A DNA stretch of 21,029 bases from a virus: IMG/VR virus record IMGVR_UViG_3300044630_001513, positions 1 to 21,029 of that record. One strand, written 5' to 3'. The position numbers and the translations under genes are program-made. This document shows, piece by piece, positions 9,012 through 18,456 of the stretch; the first letter of the stretch is position 1, and each line of letters begins with the position of its first letter. The notes beneath the pieces are model-generated. The model saw only the letters and a program-made list of their open reading frames with translations, ran no database searches and was not told the DNA's origin.

Positions 9012-10901
9012 GTGGTTGCTAAAAAAGGTAATTTGAACCATAACAGGATCAATCTTGTTGAAGATAAGATGAAGTTTCTGGAACTGGTTAAGTTGGGGTG
9101 GGATCCTTCTGAAGCTATGGTCAGGATCCACAGAAAGTCTGATACTCTTCGTCAATGGGTTTTCAGGGACAAAGCTTTTGCTGCCGAATTTGAATCGGCA
9201 CGCCAAGATGCAAGTAAAGTAAATGTGGACCGTTTAGGCGGCGACAAGTTCAATATAGATTTTTCTACCTTCAGTCAAGAATACCTTGAGTCTAAGGTTT
9301 TCCCTCATCACCAGTCTTGGGTTGATGTGGTTGAAGGTAAAGAACCTTCCTGGGTTGACCCAGCTATGGTTTACGAAAAAGGAAGCCCACGAAGACTTCT
9401 AATCAACGTACCGCCTGAACACGCTAAGTCAACTATCTTAACGATTAACTACCCTTTGTACCGTATTGCTATGAACCCTAATGTTCAGGTAGTCATTGTG
9501 TCTCAGACTCAGACTAGGGCTAAAGAATTTTTGTACGCGATTAAGCAGAGATTGACCGAACCTCAATGGACTAAAATGCAGACTGTCTATGGACCTGCTG
9601 AGGGTTGGAAAGACACTGCTGACCAATGGCGTGATGACCGCATTTATATTAAACGTGAGTCAGAACGAAAAGATCCTACTGTTCAAGCTATCGGTATGGG
9701 TCAACAGATTTATGGCACACGTGCCGATCTGATAATCCTAGATGACGTGATAACCACCAGCAACTCCCACGAATGGGAAAAACAACTTAACTGGCTGCAA
9801 AAAATGGTTATCACTCGTCTTGGTGCTACTGGTATGTTAATGATTGTTGGCACACGTGTTGCCTCTATTGATTTGTATAAAGAGTTAAGAAACCCAGATC
9901 ATTGGTCTGGTGGTAAATCACCGTTTACGTATATGGCTATGCCAGCAGTTTTAGAATTTGCAGATAAGCCAGATGATTGGCGTACCCTGTGGGCTAGGTC
10001 TGATAGACCTTGGGATGGTGCTGAGGGTGAACTTGCTACCCCTGATGCTGATGGTCTTTACCCTAAATGGAATGGTAAACAATTATTCGAACGGCGCTCG
10101 GAAGTAGGGGCGCATACTTGGGCTTTGGTGTATCAGCAACAAGATGTTGAAGAAGATGCCATATTCCCACCTATTCACGTTTATGGGTCAGTTAATAAAC
10201 AAAGACGTATTGGTTTAATAGATCCTAAAAAAGTGGGGCACCCTAAGCTTTCAGATTCTGTGTACACCATTATGGGTCTTGATCCAGCTATGACTGGTAA
10301 GACTGGTGCAATAATGTATGCCATAGATCAAAGAACTCAGATGCGTTATGTTCTTGATGTTTTCAATATGGTTGATCCTACCCCAGGTAAGATTCGTGCC
10401 TTGATGGAAGACTGGATTGATAGGTATCATCCTAATGAGTTGCGTATTGAAATCAATGCTCATCAAAAATCTTATGCTTTAGATGAAGAGTTAAGAATAT
10501 GGTTAGGCTCAAAAGGCGTAGCTATGAGAAGTCATTTCACTGGTAAAAACAAATGGGACACTTCCTTTGGTGTTGCTGGTATGAGTGGGCTCTTTGGTAC
10601 TTCAGAAGATAACAAACACGATGGTAATAACCTTATTGAATTACCATCACACGAAAACAATGAACACGTTAAAGCTTTAATTAACCAACTTATAACTTGG
10701 AAAGCTGAAACTAAAAGTCCTACAGATTTAGTTATGGCTTTATGGTTCTGTGAGATTAGAGCAAAAGAAATGCTACAACACGGACAGTACCAAAAAAGTC
10801 ATTTACACAACAGGTACGCATCCAGAAAATCTCTGGGTCAAAGAGGTTCAGTTAACTTAGATGAATGGGCTTCTGAAAATATTGACACACTTTATGTATA
10901 G
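9012..10901 (+). CDS. terL: Terminase large subunit (ATPase-nuclease) with N-terminal TerS-like helix-turn-helix
   Basis: A 629-residue DNA-packaging motor protein. Residues ~14-70 resemble the DNA-binding helix-turn-helix of small terminase subunits (VKLGWDPSEAMVRIHRKSDTL, then QWVFRDKAFAAEFESAR). The ATPase follows: PPEHAKST (134-141) as the divergent Walker A of large terminases, ADLIILDDV (238-246) as Walker B with the DD pair, and IVGTRVA (278-284) as motif III. The nuclease domain begins at MGLDPA (D424), with IEINAHQKS further on and a late acidic residue in DLVMALWF. The start is GTG at 9012 with GGTGGG upstream; no better start is visible. No separate small-subunit gene lies upstream. 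It is the first gene of the rightward late operon, with portal directly after. Confidence 0.95.
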   Translation: MVAKKGNLNHNRINLVEDKMKFLELVKLGWDPSEAMVRIHRKSDTLRQWVFRDKAFAAEFESARQDASKVNVDRLGGDKFNIDFSTFSQEYLESKVFPHHQSWVDVVEGKEPSWVDPAMVYEKGSPRRLLINVPPEHAKSTILTINYPLYRIAMNPNVQVVIVSQTQTRAKEFLYAIKQRLTEPQWTKMQTVYGPAEGWKDTADQWRDDRIYIKRESERKDPTVQAIGMGQQIYGTRADLIILDDVITTSNSHEWEKQLNWLQKMVITRLGATGMLMIVGTRVASIDLYKELRNPDHWSGGKSPFTYMAMPAVLEFADKPDDWRTLWARSDRPWDGAEGELATPDADGLYPKWNGKQLFERRSEVGAHTWALVYQQQDVEEDAIFPPIHVYGSVNKQRRIGLIDPKKVGHPKLSDSVYTIMGLDPAMTGKTGAIMYAIDQRTQMRYVLDVFNMVDPTPGKIRALMEDWIDRYHPNELRIEINAHQKSYALDEELRIWLGSKGVAMRSHFTGKNKWDTSFGVAGMSGLFGTSEDNKHDGNNLIELPSHENNEHVKALINQLITWKAETKSPTDLVMALWFCEIRAKEMLQHGQYQKSHLHNRYASRKSLGQRGSVNLDEWASENIDTLYV

Positions 10902-10910
10902 AGGAAATTA

Positions 10911-12653
10911 ATGTTAAATAACGAGCAGATCGCAATGAAGGTTCACGCTCTTAAACTCAAGTACGCTGACCGTGATTCACGTATGGCAGATGTATTAGAG
11001 ATTAGACGTGGCAATATGGTTAACGTTGCCCCTGAGTTCTTCCCAGAGGGTATGAGCAAACCAATGATTGCTAACTTCATTGATGTTGCTGCACGCGATA
11101 TTTCAGAAGTGTTAGCCCCTCTTCCTTCTTTTAACTGCCAAACCACAAACATAACTTCTGATCGTGCTAAGAAGAACGCTGACACTAGAACAATGATTGC
11201 AAACAATTATGTTCAGTTTGCCAGACTTCAAACACAAATGTACACAGGTGCAGATTATTATGGAACCTATGGGTTCCTGCCAATAATTGTTGAACCTGAT
11301 ACAGACGCAAGACTTCCACGCATTCGCATAGAAAACCCTATAGGTGCTTACCCAGAATTTGATCGCTATGGTCGAATCGTGGCTTACTCAAAGCGTTATG
11401 TTAAAACCATTGCAGAATTACTTGTTGACTTCCCAGAGTACTCTCGTCAAATTTTAAATGGTAACTCAGTTGAAGATGTTGATGTTTATGCAACATTGGA
11501 AATGATTCGCTATGAAGATGCTGAACAAATTACTTTATTCTTACCTACTAGAGAAAACCTAGTTTTAAGAACTACACCTAACCCAATGGGTGAAGTGATG
11601 GTTCGTATTGCTAGACGACCTGGTGTGGATGATGAACCAAGAGGTCAATTCGATGACATTCTTTGGGCTCAAATTGCACGTGCACGTTTTGCTTTACTTG
11701 CAATGGATGCTGCAGAGAAATCTGTTAACGCACCATTAGCTATCCCTAACGATGTGCAAGAATTTACTTTCGGTCCAGACGCAATCTTGCGTTCCCAAAA
11801 CCCTCAAGCAATTAGACGTGTTGGGTTAGAAGTTCCACCTGCAGCATTCCAAGAAGCAGCTTTACTGCAACAAGAAATGCGTATGGGTGCACGTTACCCT
11901 GAAGGTCGTTCTGGAACTATTGATGCTTCTGTTATCACTGGTCAAGGTGTGCAAGCATTACTTGGTGCATTTGATACCCAAGTAAAAACTGGTCAACAAA
12001 TTTTAGCTGACATCTTTGAAGATGTATTATCACTTTGCTTTAAGATGGATGAAAAACTTTTTCCTGGTGAAAAGACAATCAATGGTGTTAACAATGGTTC
12101 ACCATATGAATTGAAATATGATGCCAGAAAAGACATTAAAGGTGAATACTCAATCCAAGTACGTTACGGATTAATGAGTGGACTTGATCCATCACGTGCT
12201 TTAATCTTCTCACTACAAGCTCTAGGTGCAGATCTTATTTCAAGAGATTTCATTATGAGAGAATTACCTTGGTCAATGAATGTGACTGGGGAACAAGAAA
12301 GAATTGACATTCAAAAGATGCGAGATAACTTAAACGCATCTATGAACGCTTTAGCTCAAGCCATTCCACAAATGGCTACACAGGGACAAGATCCTTCAGA
12401 CATAGTTTCTAAAATGGCACAGGTCATTAAGGAACGCCAAGCAGGTACTTCTATTGAAGATGCCGTTGGAAAAATCTTTACTCCAGCACCAGCCCCAGAG
12501 ATGGCTCCACAAGCCGCTCCTGGAGAGTTAGTGTCTCCAGTTGAGCAAATGTCTGTCCCACAAAATGCTCCTGTTGAGGCTGCTCCAGGAGCACCCCAAG
12601 CACAACAAGCACCACCAAACTTACAAGCGATCCTCGGACAGTTAGCAGGTTAA
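10911..12653 (+). CDS. Portal protein
   Basis: A 580-residue protein 9 nt after terL with AGAGGAAA upstream of its ATG. Position and sequence fit a phage portal: an N-terminal helix, a segment PMIANFIDVAARDISEVLAPLPSF typical of portal wing/stem proteins, a tyrosine/glycine-rich QMYTGADYYGTYGFLPIIVEPD and IRIENPIGAYPEFDRYGRIV, a long helical stem (QEAALLQQEMRMGARYPEGRSG), and a C-terminal proline/alanine/glutamine-rich tail (about residues 524-572). It would form the dodecameric DNA channel at one vertex of the head and dock the terminase. The low-complexity tail is unusual but common in actinophage portals. Confidence 0.85.
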   Translation: MLNNEQIAMKVHALKLKYADRDSRMADVLEIRRGNMVNVAPEFFPEGMSKPMIANFIDVAARDISEVLAPLPSFNCQTTNITSDRAKKNADTRTMIANNYVQFARLQTQMYTGADYYGTYGFLPIIVEPDTDARLPRIRIENPIGAYPEFDRYGRIVAYSKRYVKTIAELLVDFPEYSRQILNGNSVEDVDVYATLEMIRYEDAEQITLFLPTRENLVLRTTPNPMGEVMVRIARRPGVDDEPRGQFDDILWAQIARARFALLAMDAAEKSVNAPLAIPNDVQEFTFGPDAILRSQNPQAIRRVGLEVPPAAFQEAALLQQEMRMGARYPEGRSGTIDASVITGQGVQALLGAFDTQVKTGQQILADIFEDVLSLCFKMDEKLFPGEKTINGVNNGSPYELKYDARKDIKGEYSIQVRYGLMSGLDPSRALIFSLQALGADLISRDFIMRELPWSMNVTGEQERIDIQKMRDNLNASMNALAQAIPQMATQGQDPSDIVSKMAQVIKERQAGTSIEDAVGKIFTPAPAPEMAPQAAPGELVSPVEQMSVPQNAPVEAAPGAPQAQQAPPNLQAILGQLAG

Positions 12654-12654
12654 T

Positions 12655-13086
12655 ATGGCAGAAGTTGTTTCAGGCGTAGGAAAAAGCGCTAAAAGAACTG
12701 ATATGAATACATCTAGCAAATTAACACAAGGTATGAAAGATCGTATTCCACCAACTTATTACGGTGAACAAACAGATCTAAATCAAATACAAGCAGGTGC
12801 TGACCTACAAGGTCCTTCTTACAAGATACCTAAGATGGGTCCAATAATTCCTGTTACCCCCAATACTCCAACTGTTCCATTTTTTGCTGACACTTTAAGA
12901 CCAGAGGAAGCTCCAGAAACAGGGATGGACATTAACGTAGGAACAATGTCTCCAGGTCCAGAAGTATTAATTGGCACAAATTATCAATCCCCAAAATTAT
13001 CTGACCGTGTAGCTCCTGCAGCTCAAACAGATCCTAATCCAGAGATTCAAGCATTCTACGATTTTCTTGTTGAACGTGGGTTGTAA
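12655..13086 (+). CDS. Small proline-rich probable virion protein
   Basis: A 143-residue protein beginning one base after the portal stop, with CAGG as a modest ribosome binding site. It is polar, rich in Pro, Thr and Gly (KIPKMGPIIPVTPNTPTVPFF; EAPETGMDINVGTMSPGPEV) and largely without predicted structure, ending in a short amphipathic helix (NPEIQAFYDFLVERGL). The extended character and place between portal and the giant protein suggest a structural adaptor or head-internal protein. No family recognised. Confidence 0.75.
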   Translation: MAEVVSGVGKSAKRTDMNTSSKLTQGMKDRIPPTYYGEQTDLNQIQAGADLQGPSYKIPKMGPIIPVTPNTPTVPFFADTLRPEEAPETGMDINVGTMSPGPEVLIGTNYQSPKLSDRVAPAAQTDPNPEIQAFYDFLVERGL

Positions 13087-16000
13087 ATGTCTGATGATAG
13101 CATCGGCTCATTAATTTGGAACACTTCACCGCAAGTTTATAATTCATTAAATCAATCAAACGCTTCTGATGATACAAAAAAACGTGCTGCAGTAGCATCT
13201 AAATTAGTTCAACAACATAAATCTTTTATTGGTATGCCAGATGCAGAAGCTCGTACTGCGTTTCAAAGACTTCCTGAAACTAATCGTCAAGCTTTAATTG
13301 ACTTTTATCCAGAACAAAACTATAGCAAAGCTAAAGTATCTACTTGGCAAAAACTTAAATCTGCTACTAATATACCTAGCTTTGGTGAATTACTTAACGG
13401 TTTTCAAAAATATGCTTGGACTCAAACCAATCTTTATAGAGTTTCAAACTTAAAACAAGAACAACTAAGAACAAGTCCAGAAGAACAAGCAAGATTTGCT
13501 GGTGTTCAAGAAAGAGTTGCTGCCACACCATTAGTTCCTGGTGGTGGAATGTTTCCTGCTGGTATTCAGATTGTTCCTCCTGCTAGAGATAACAAAAAAA
13601 CTCAACAATCCTTTGAAGCATTCTTAACTGATGACCAATGGAACACCACATTCAACGGTGAACAATATTTTGATAAACAAAAAGAAGCTGAAGTAGTATC
13701 TAAATACTCTCCAGCAGTTTCTAAAGTAGCAAAACTCTGGGCAATGGGTAAAGCTCCTCAAGAAATTATGGCTTTAGTAGAAACCCCTGAAGAAGAACAA
13801 GCTTTAATTGCCTATATGGACCCTCAAAAGGGTAAAGAAAGCGAAGTCTTTAAAGCTATTAATGATTTTGACCACGCTAAAGTAAGCCCTGGTAGAGATC
13901 TTGCTTATGGTTTAAGAGAATATGATCGTTATAGTAAAATTCCAGACAGATATGATGTTGTTTCTGGTCTTACTGATGCTGCATTTTTAATTGCAACTGA
14001 TCCAAGCGTTGTATTAACCAAAGCATTATCTGCTATTAAGGTAGCTCGTTTTGGTTTAATGAAACTTGCTGGTGCTGATGGTATTAAATTATCAACAGGA
14101 CTAGACAAAATGTTTAAAATTGGTAGTGTTAAAAATTATTGGAATGAAGTTGGTGCAAAAGTTGGACAATACGCTGACAGTAAAAGCCTTGAAGCCAGAG
14201 GACAGATTGCTGCTGAGTTAAGTAAAGACTTTGGTATTGATGTTAGCAAAAAAGTAGTAGATGATGCTAGTGAAATAGTTGCTGTTGATTTCATAGATCA
14301 ATTAGCAAAAGCTGGTGTAAGAGATGCAGACTCTGCATTAAACTACTTTAAGAATGCTGGGATAACTGAACTTCTAACTATGGGTCGTGCAGGTGGCGTT
14401 GAGCCATTAATGCCACGTAAAACTGTATTTGCAAGCACAGGTAAAAATTTACGCAATGCTACAGCAGCTTTAATGGGACTACGTAAAGCTCCAGATCTTC
14501 CATCAATGTGGAATAACACAGAAGAATTAGCGCGTAATTTTGAAAACATTGAAGACTTTAAAACATTTAGAACTGCAACTGGTAACTTAAATAAAATCTT
14601 TAGCAAAGCAGTAACTGGTAAAGAGATTGTTCTCGATACTGCTGAATCAGCCACTGACATATTCAGAATGGCTAGATTAATTGTAGATCCATATTACGCT
14701 AACATAATTAAACAAGCTTGGCGTGAAGGTGATGTTGCTACTCGTTTAAGATTATTTGATGGTATTGCCATTAACGTTGGTAAAAAGTTTGGTCTTACTG
14801 ACGATGAAATAGGTTCACTGTATAGTCGTACTGGTACACAGTTATATGCAGAAGACTTAACAGCATTCTCAAAGAATGCCACCGCACTAGGTAGAGTATC
14901 TAATCTAGGTAGACGTACTGGTTTAACTGAATCTCAATTAGCATCTACTGCTGCCTTATCTAAAGGTGCATTAGCAGATCTTAATCAACAATTAAAAGAT
15001 GCTCGTACAATGAAGAAAGATCTTAAAGTTAAACTAAAAGATCTTGAAGCCAAGAATGCTACTTTTGTTGAAATTGATGCACTTAAAGTACAGATAGATA
15101 ACCTTGATAAAAAAATAGGTGGTCTATTTAATAAGACTAAAGTGTATAAGAAGGCTACTGGTGATGATGTTTCTAAAGAAATTAGAGGCGCATTATTCCG
15201 TGCTGGTTATTCAACAGATGATGTTAATACTTATACCGATATTTTACGTAAAGGCGTATTAGAAGACGCTGATGAATATCAATTCCAACAAATACTTGGA
15301 ACTGTATACGATGCAATCACTAATGATCCTAAACTTGCACAACAATTAAGTAAGAATATTGATGGCTTTGAAGTAGTTGACTTCGATGCTGTTTATGGAT
15401 ATGTAGCAAAAGCGTTTCCAAGTGCAGAAGAAATTGCACAACGCTTAGGACAAACTGCTTACAATCCAGCACAATTAGGTGACTCACAATATGCTTTAGG
15501 TTACTGGCAATTAAGCAACAAGGTTGCTATGCCTAACTTTGCTCAATGGTCAATTGAAGCTAACTCTAAACTTGTGGGAACAAGTAGATACTTAGGACAA
15601 AAAATAGTTAATGGTTGGTCTTGGGCTACCCTTATTCCACGTTTAGGTATTAGATCTGCTATTGAAGAACTAGGTTTATTTGGTATTGCAGTTCCATTTG
15701 GTGACTTGCATAGAATCTTAATTGGTAAAAAGATTTCAAATGAATACCGTTATGCTACTTATGGTGAAGCTGGTCTTGGTTTTATTAACCGTATGTTTGC
15801 AACATTCCTACGCTCTGGTGAATCAAAGATTACTCCAGCACAAAGAAAACTTTTACAACAAGACCCAAGTCAATTACCAGCATTAGTTGCTAAAAACGTA
15901 GCTCGTAATAAAGCAGTTATGGTATTAAGTGGCTTTGATACTAAAACAGTAGAACGCTGGGTTGATGATTGGTTCTCACTACCTTATGGTAATGCTGCTC

Positions 16001-18456
16001 TTGATGAAATTAATGAAGGTGCTTTAGCAACCTTAAACTTGAGTGAAACTGCTGCTGACAAATTAGCATTAAGAGCACAAAAGATTTATGGTCCTATTAC
16101 TGAATGGAACATTAGAGCAGCAGAAGCTGCTGCTAAATTAAAATCAACTGGCGAATTTAACTCCATTAGAAATGGCGATTACGGATTTGATATTAGTTGG
16201 TTAACTCAAATTAAATTGAGGTTAAACCACACAACCAACTTAGGTTGGGGCAAAATTGTTATTGCTAATATCTACAATGAAGATAAAGCTGTTAAAGCTT
16301 TAGTTGAGAACTTTAAAAAGAACCCAGAAGTAATGAATAAGTTTGTTCTTTATAAAGCTGTTGGTCCTGAAGAGTTTGCTAGAAGACAATACAAGTTCAT
16401 TGTACATCCGTTTACTAAACAGAATGGTTTATTAAACGATAAGCTTATCTCTAAAGTACGCAAGAGTATTATTGATCCAACAACAGGTAAATCAAGATTA
16501 GAAATAGATGCTGATAAATTAACACTTAGAGATCTTGATGAATTTGTTAGACTTGAAAGACCTGAAACAGTATTAGGTAAAACATATATACCTACTACAG
16601 CAGCTACTAATCTAGTTGAAGCTTGGGGCAAAGGAATGTCCTGGGCTATGAACTGGATGGGTAAGCAAATCAGTGTATTAGGTCGCGAACCTGCACTGTT
16701 TGCAAATTATCAAGTGTATCGTAAACGTTTAATATCTGCTGAATCAGATATAGCTCAACGTTATATGGATCAAGGAATGTCTAAAGCTGCAGCAGAATCA
16801 GTTGCAAGTAAATGGGCATCTAATATTGCTGGTGATTTGGCTACAAATAGAACATTACAATATGTAGATAATCCAAATGTTAGAACAAATCTTGCATTCA
16901 CTATGCGTAACCTTGCTCGTTATTACAGAGCAACAGAAGATTTTTATAGAAGAGCTGGAAGAGTAGTTCGCTACGATCCGTTAGCAATTGCTAAGTTCAG
17001 ATTACTTACTACAGGTTTAGAAGACACTGGTTGGATTCACAGAGATGATGAAGGTGAACCATACTTTGTTTACCCTGGTGATGAAATAATCTACACTGCC
17101 GTTGGTTTAGGTATGAGATTATTAGGTCAAGAGAACGCATTAAGACAACCACAGCCAGCACAACTTACTGCCAAGATGTCTATGCTTACTCCATCATTAG
17201 ATCCTGAAGCTGGTATTCCAACACTTAGTGGACCTATATCTGCTGTAGCAATATGGGCTATTGAACAATGGTTACCTGAATCAGAACAAATGGCATTTAG
17301 AAAGAAGATTCTTGGTAAGTATTCTGTAGATAGAACACTTCCTGAATTATTACTTCCAACTACTATTAATAGATTTAATAATGCATTCTTAAACTATGAT
17401 GAGAAATCATCTCAATATGCATCTGCTGTACGTAAAGCTCATATGTATTATGCAGCTAATGGTATAATGAAAAAGTTTATTGATCAAGCAGTTAAGGGTG
17501 GAGAAGAACGCGCTGCTGCTGTATTAAAGTACAATCAATATGTAAATGCAACTGCACGAAACATTGTAGTTGCTAGAAATATGTTTGGTTTAGTAGCACC
17601 TGCTTCTCCTCAAGTTGATTTTGGTTTAGATGTTCCTGATTGGGTACGTGAAACAGGAAATATTACTAACTTAAAACCTGAGTTCCAAAAGCTAGTTGAA
17701 CAATATGGTAATGATCCATTAGCTATTGATAAAGCTCAATATAAATGGAGTAGATTATTTCCAGGTAAAGCTATCTATACATTAACAGAATCTGAAAAGA
17801 CTGGCATTGGTACAGTTAAAGCTACCCAAGAAGCTGTTGAATGGGTTAAGGGCAATAAAAGATTAGTTAATGCTTATCCAGAAGCAGTAAGATTTATTGT
17901 TCCTGCTAATGGTAAATATGATTTAGAAGCCTATGCTTTCTTACAGGATCAAGGCTTTAGTGAAATGAAGACTATTGAAAAGTTTGCTACTGAAGCAAAT
18001 ACTTTTGAAGACTACTTCTACTGGAGACAAGTTAAAAACTTTTCTGATTTAGATATTGCTAATGCACAAGCTCCTGCTGAGAAGAAAGCATTACAAGCTA
18101 GATGGGAATCTTGGTCTAAACAATACAGGACTCAGAATCCACACGTTCAAGTTTACTTAGACAATATCGTTAGAAACGATCAGGCTAAGAAAAATACAAT
18201 TACTGAACTTTATAATATGTACCAAAAGGGCGATATGCCTAACACTGGTTCAAATCAAAAGTTAGTAAAGATGTTAAAACTCTACAATGAGTTCACATCA
18301 AAACTTCAAGCAGTTCAAGGTAGAACCGATGAGGAAGTTGCTTATCGTAAGAACCTTAGAAAAGATGCTTTAGATTTAATGCTCGAATATGCAGGAAGCG
18401 ATGATCAAGCTTTAGCTGCATACAGAACTTTGTTTGATCCACTAATAGGAGAATAA
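13087..18456 (+). CDS. Giant (1789 aa) probable virion-internal or ejected protein
   Basis: The largest gene in the window, a quarter of its length, starting at ATG directly after the TAA of the previous gene. It is mostly helical. Visible parts: a charged N-terminal region; a coiled coil at about residues 630-680 (LKDARTMKKDLKVKLKDLE, then KVQIDNLDKKIGGLF); hydrophobic or amphipathic stretches near 841-875 (GWSWATLIPRLGIRSAIEEL, LFGIAVPFG) and 1328-1396 (IIYTAVGLGMRLLG; ISAVAIWAIEQWL). I see no protease, polymerase, ADP-ribosyltransferase or lysozyme motif. The place between portal and scaffold argues against a tape measure, which normally follows the major tail protein; an internal head protein delivered with DNA, as in podoviruses, is more likely. 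Function remains unknown. Confidence 0.8.
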   Translation: MSDDSIGSLIWNTSPQVYNSLNQSNASDDTKKRAAVASKLVQQHKSFIGMPDAEARTAFQRLPETNRQALIDFYPEQNYSKAKVSTWQKLKSATNIPSFGELLNGFQKYAWTQTNLYRVSNLKQEQLRTSPEEQARFAGVQERVAATPLVPGGGMFPAGIQIVPPARDNKKTQQSFEAFLTDDQWNTTFNGEQYFDKQKEAEVVSKYSPAVSKVAKLWAMGKAPQEIMALVETPEEEQALIAYMDPQKGKESEVFKAINDFDHAKVSPGRDLAYGLREYDRYSKIPDRYDVVSGLTDAAFLIATDPSVVLTKALSAIKVARFGLMKLAGADGIKLSTGLDKMFKIGSVKNYWNEVGAKVGQYADSKSLEARGQIAAELSKDFGIDVSKKVVDDASEIVAVDFIDQLAKAGVRDADSALNYFKNAGITELLTMGRAGGVEPLMPRKTVFASTGKNLRNATAALMGLRKAPDLPSMWNNTEELARNFENIEDFKTFRTATGNLNKIFSKAVTGKEIVLDTAESATDIFRMARLIVDPYYANIIKQAWREGDVATRLRLFDGIAINVGKKFGLTDDEIGSLYSRTGTQLYAEDLTAFSKNATALGRVSNLGRRTGLTESQLASTAALSKGALADLNQQLKDARTMKKDLKVKLKDLEAKNATFVEIDALKVQIDNLDKKIGGLFNKTKVYKKATGDDVSKEIRGALFRAGYSTDDVNTYTDILRKGVLEDADEYQFQQILGTVYDAITNDPKLAQQLSKNIDGFEVVDFDAVYGYVAKAFPSAEEIAQRLGQTAYNPAQLGDSQYALGYWQLSNKVAMPNFAQWSIEANSKLVGTSRYLGQKIVNGWSWATLIPRLGIRSAIEELGLFGIAVPFGDLHRILIGKKISNEYRYATYGEAGLGFINRMFATFLRSGESKITPAQRKLLQQDPSQLPALVAKNVARNKAVMVLSGFDTKTVERWVDDWFSLPYGNAALDEINEGALATLNLSETAADKLALRAQKIYGPITEWNIRAAEAAAKLKSTGEFNSIRNGDYGFDISWLTQIKLRLNHTTNLGWGKIVIANIYNEDKAVKALVENFKKNPEVMNKFVLYKAVGPEEFARRQYKFIVHPFTKQNGLLNDKLISKVRKSIIDPTTGKSRLEIDADKLTLRDLDEFVRLERPETVLGKTYIPTTAATNLVEAWGKGMSWAMNWMGKQISVLGREPALFANYQVYRKRLISAESDIAQRYMDQGMSKAAAESVASKWASNIAGDLATNRTLQYVDNPNVRTNLAFTMRNLARYYRATEDFYRRAGRVVRYDPLAIAKFRLLTTGLEDTGWIHRDDEGEPYFVYPGDEIIYTAVGLGMRLLGQENALRQPQPAQLTAKMSMLTPSLDPEAGIPTLSGPISAVAIWAIEQWLPESEQMAFRKKILGKYSVDRTLPELLLPTTINRFNNAFLNYDEKSSQYASAVRKAHMYYAANGIMKKFIDQAVKGGEERAAAVLKYNQYVNATARNIVVARNMFGLVAPASPQVDFGLDVPDWVRETGNITNLKPEFQKLVEQYGNDPLAIDKAQYKWSRLFPGKAIYTLTESEKTGIGTVKATQEAVEWVKGNKRLVNAYPEAVRFIVPANGKYDLEAYAFLQDQGFSEMKTIEKFATEANTFEDYFYWRQVKNFSDLDIANAQAPAEKKALQARWESWSKQYRTQNPHVQVYLDNIVRNDQAKKNTITELYNMYQKGDMPNTGSNQKLVKMLKLYNEFTSKLQAVQGRTDEEVAYRKNLRKDALDLMLEYAGSDDQALAAYRTLFDPLIGE

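Noticed and set aside
8961-9206. Minus-strand open frame opposite the start of terL
   Set aside because: Covers the non-coding leader and the terL helix-turn-helix region in antisense; no ribosome binding site or recognisable motif.
10943-11206. Minus-strand open frame opposite the portal gene
   Set aside because: Shadow of the portal coding frame; hydrophobic sequence arises from the antisense of charged codons.
14343-14660. Minus-strand open frames inside the giant gene (also 14694-14882, 16350-16631)
   Set aside because: Antisense frames within a gene of consistent coding character; no start signals.
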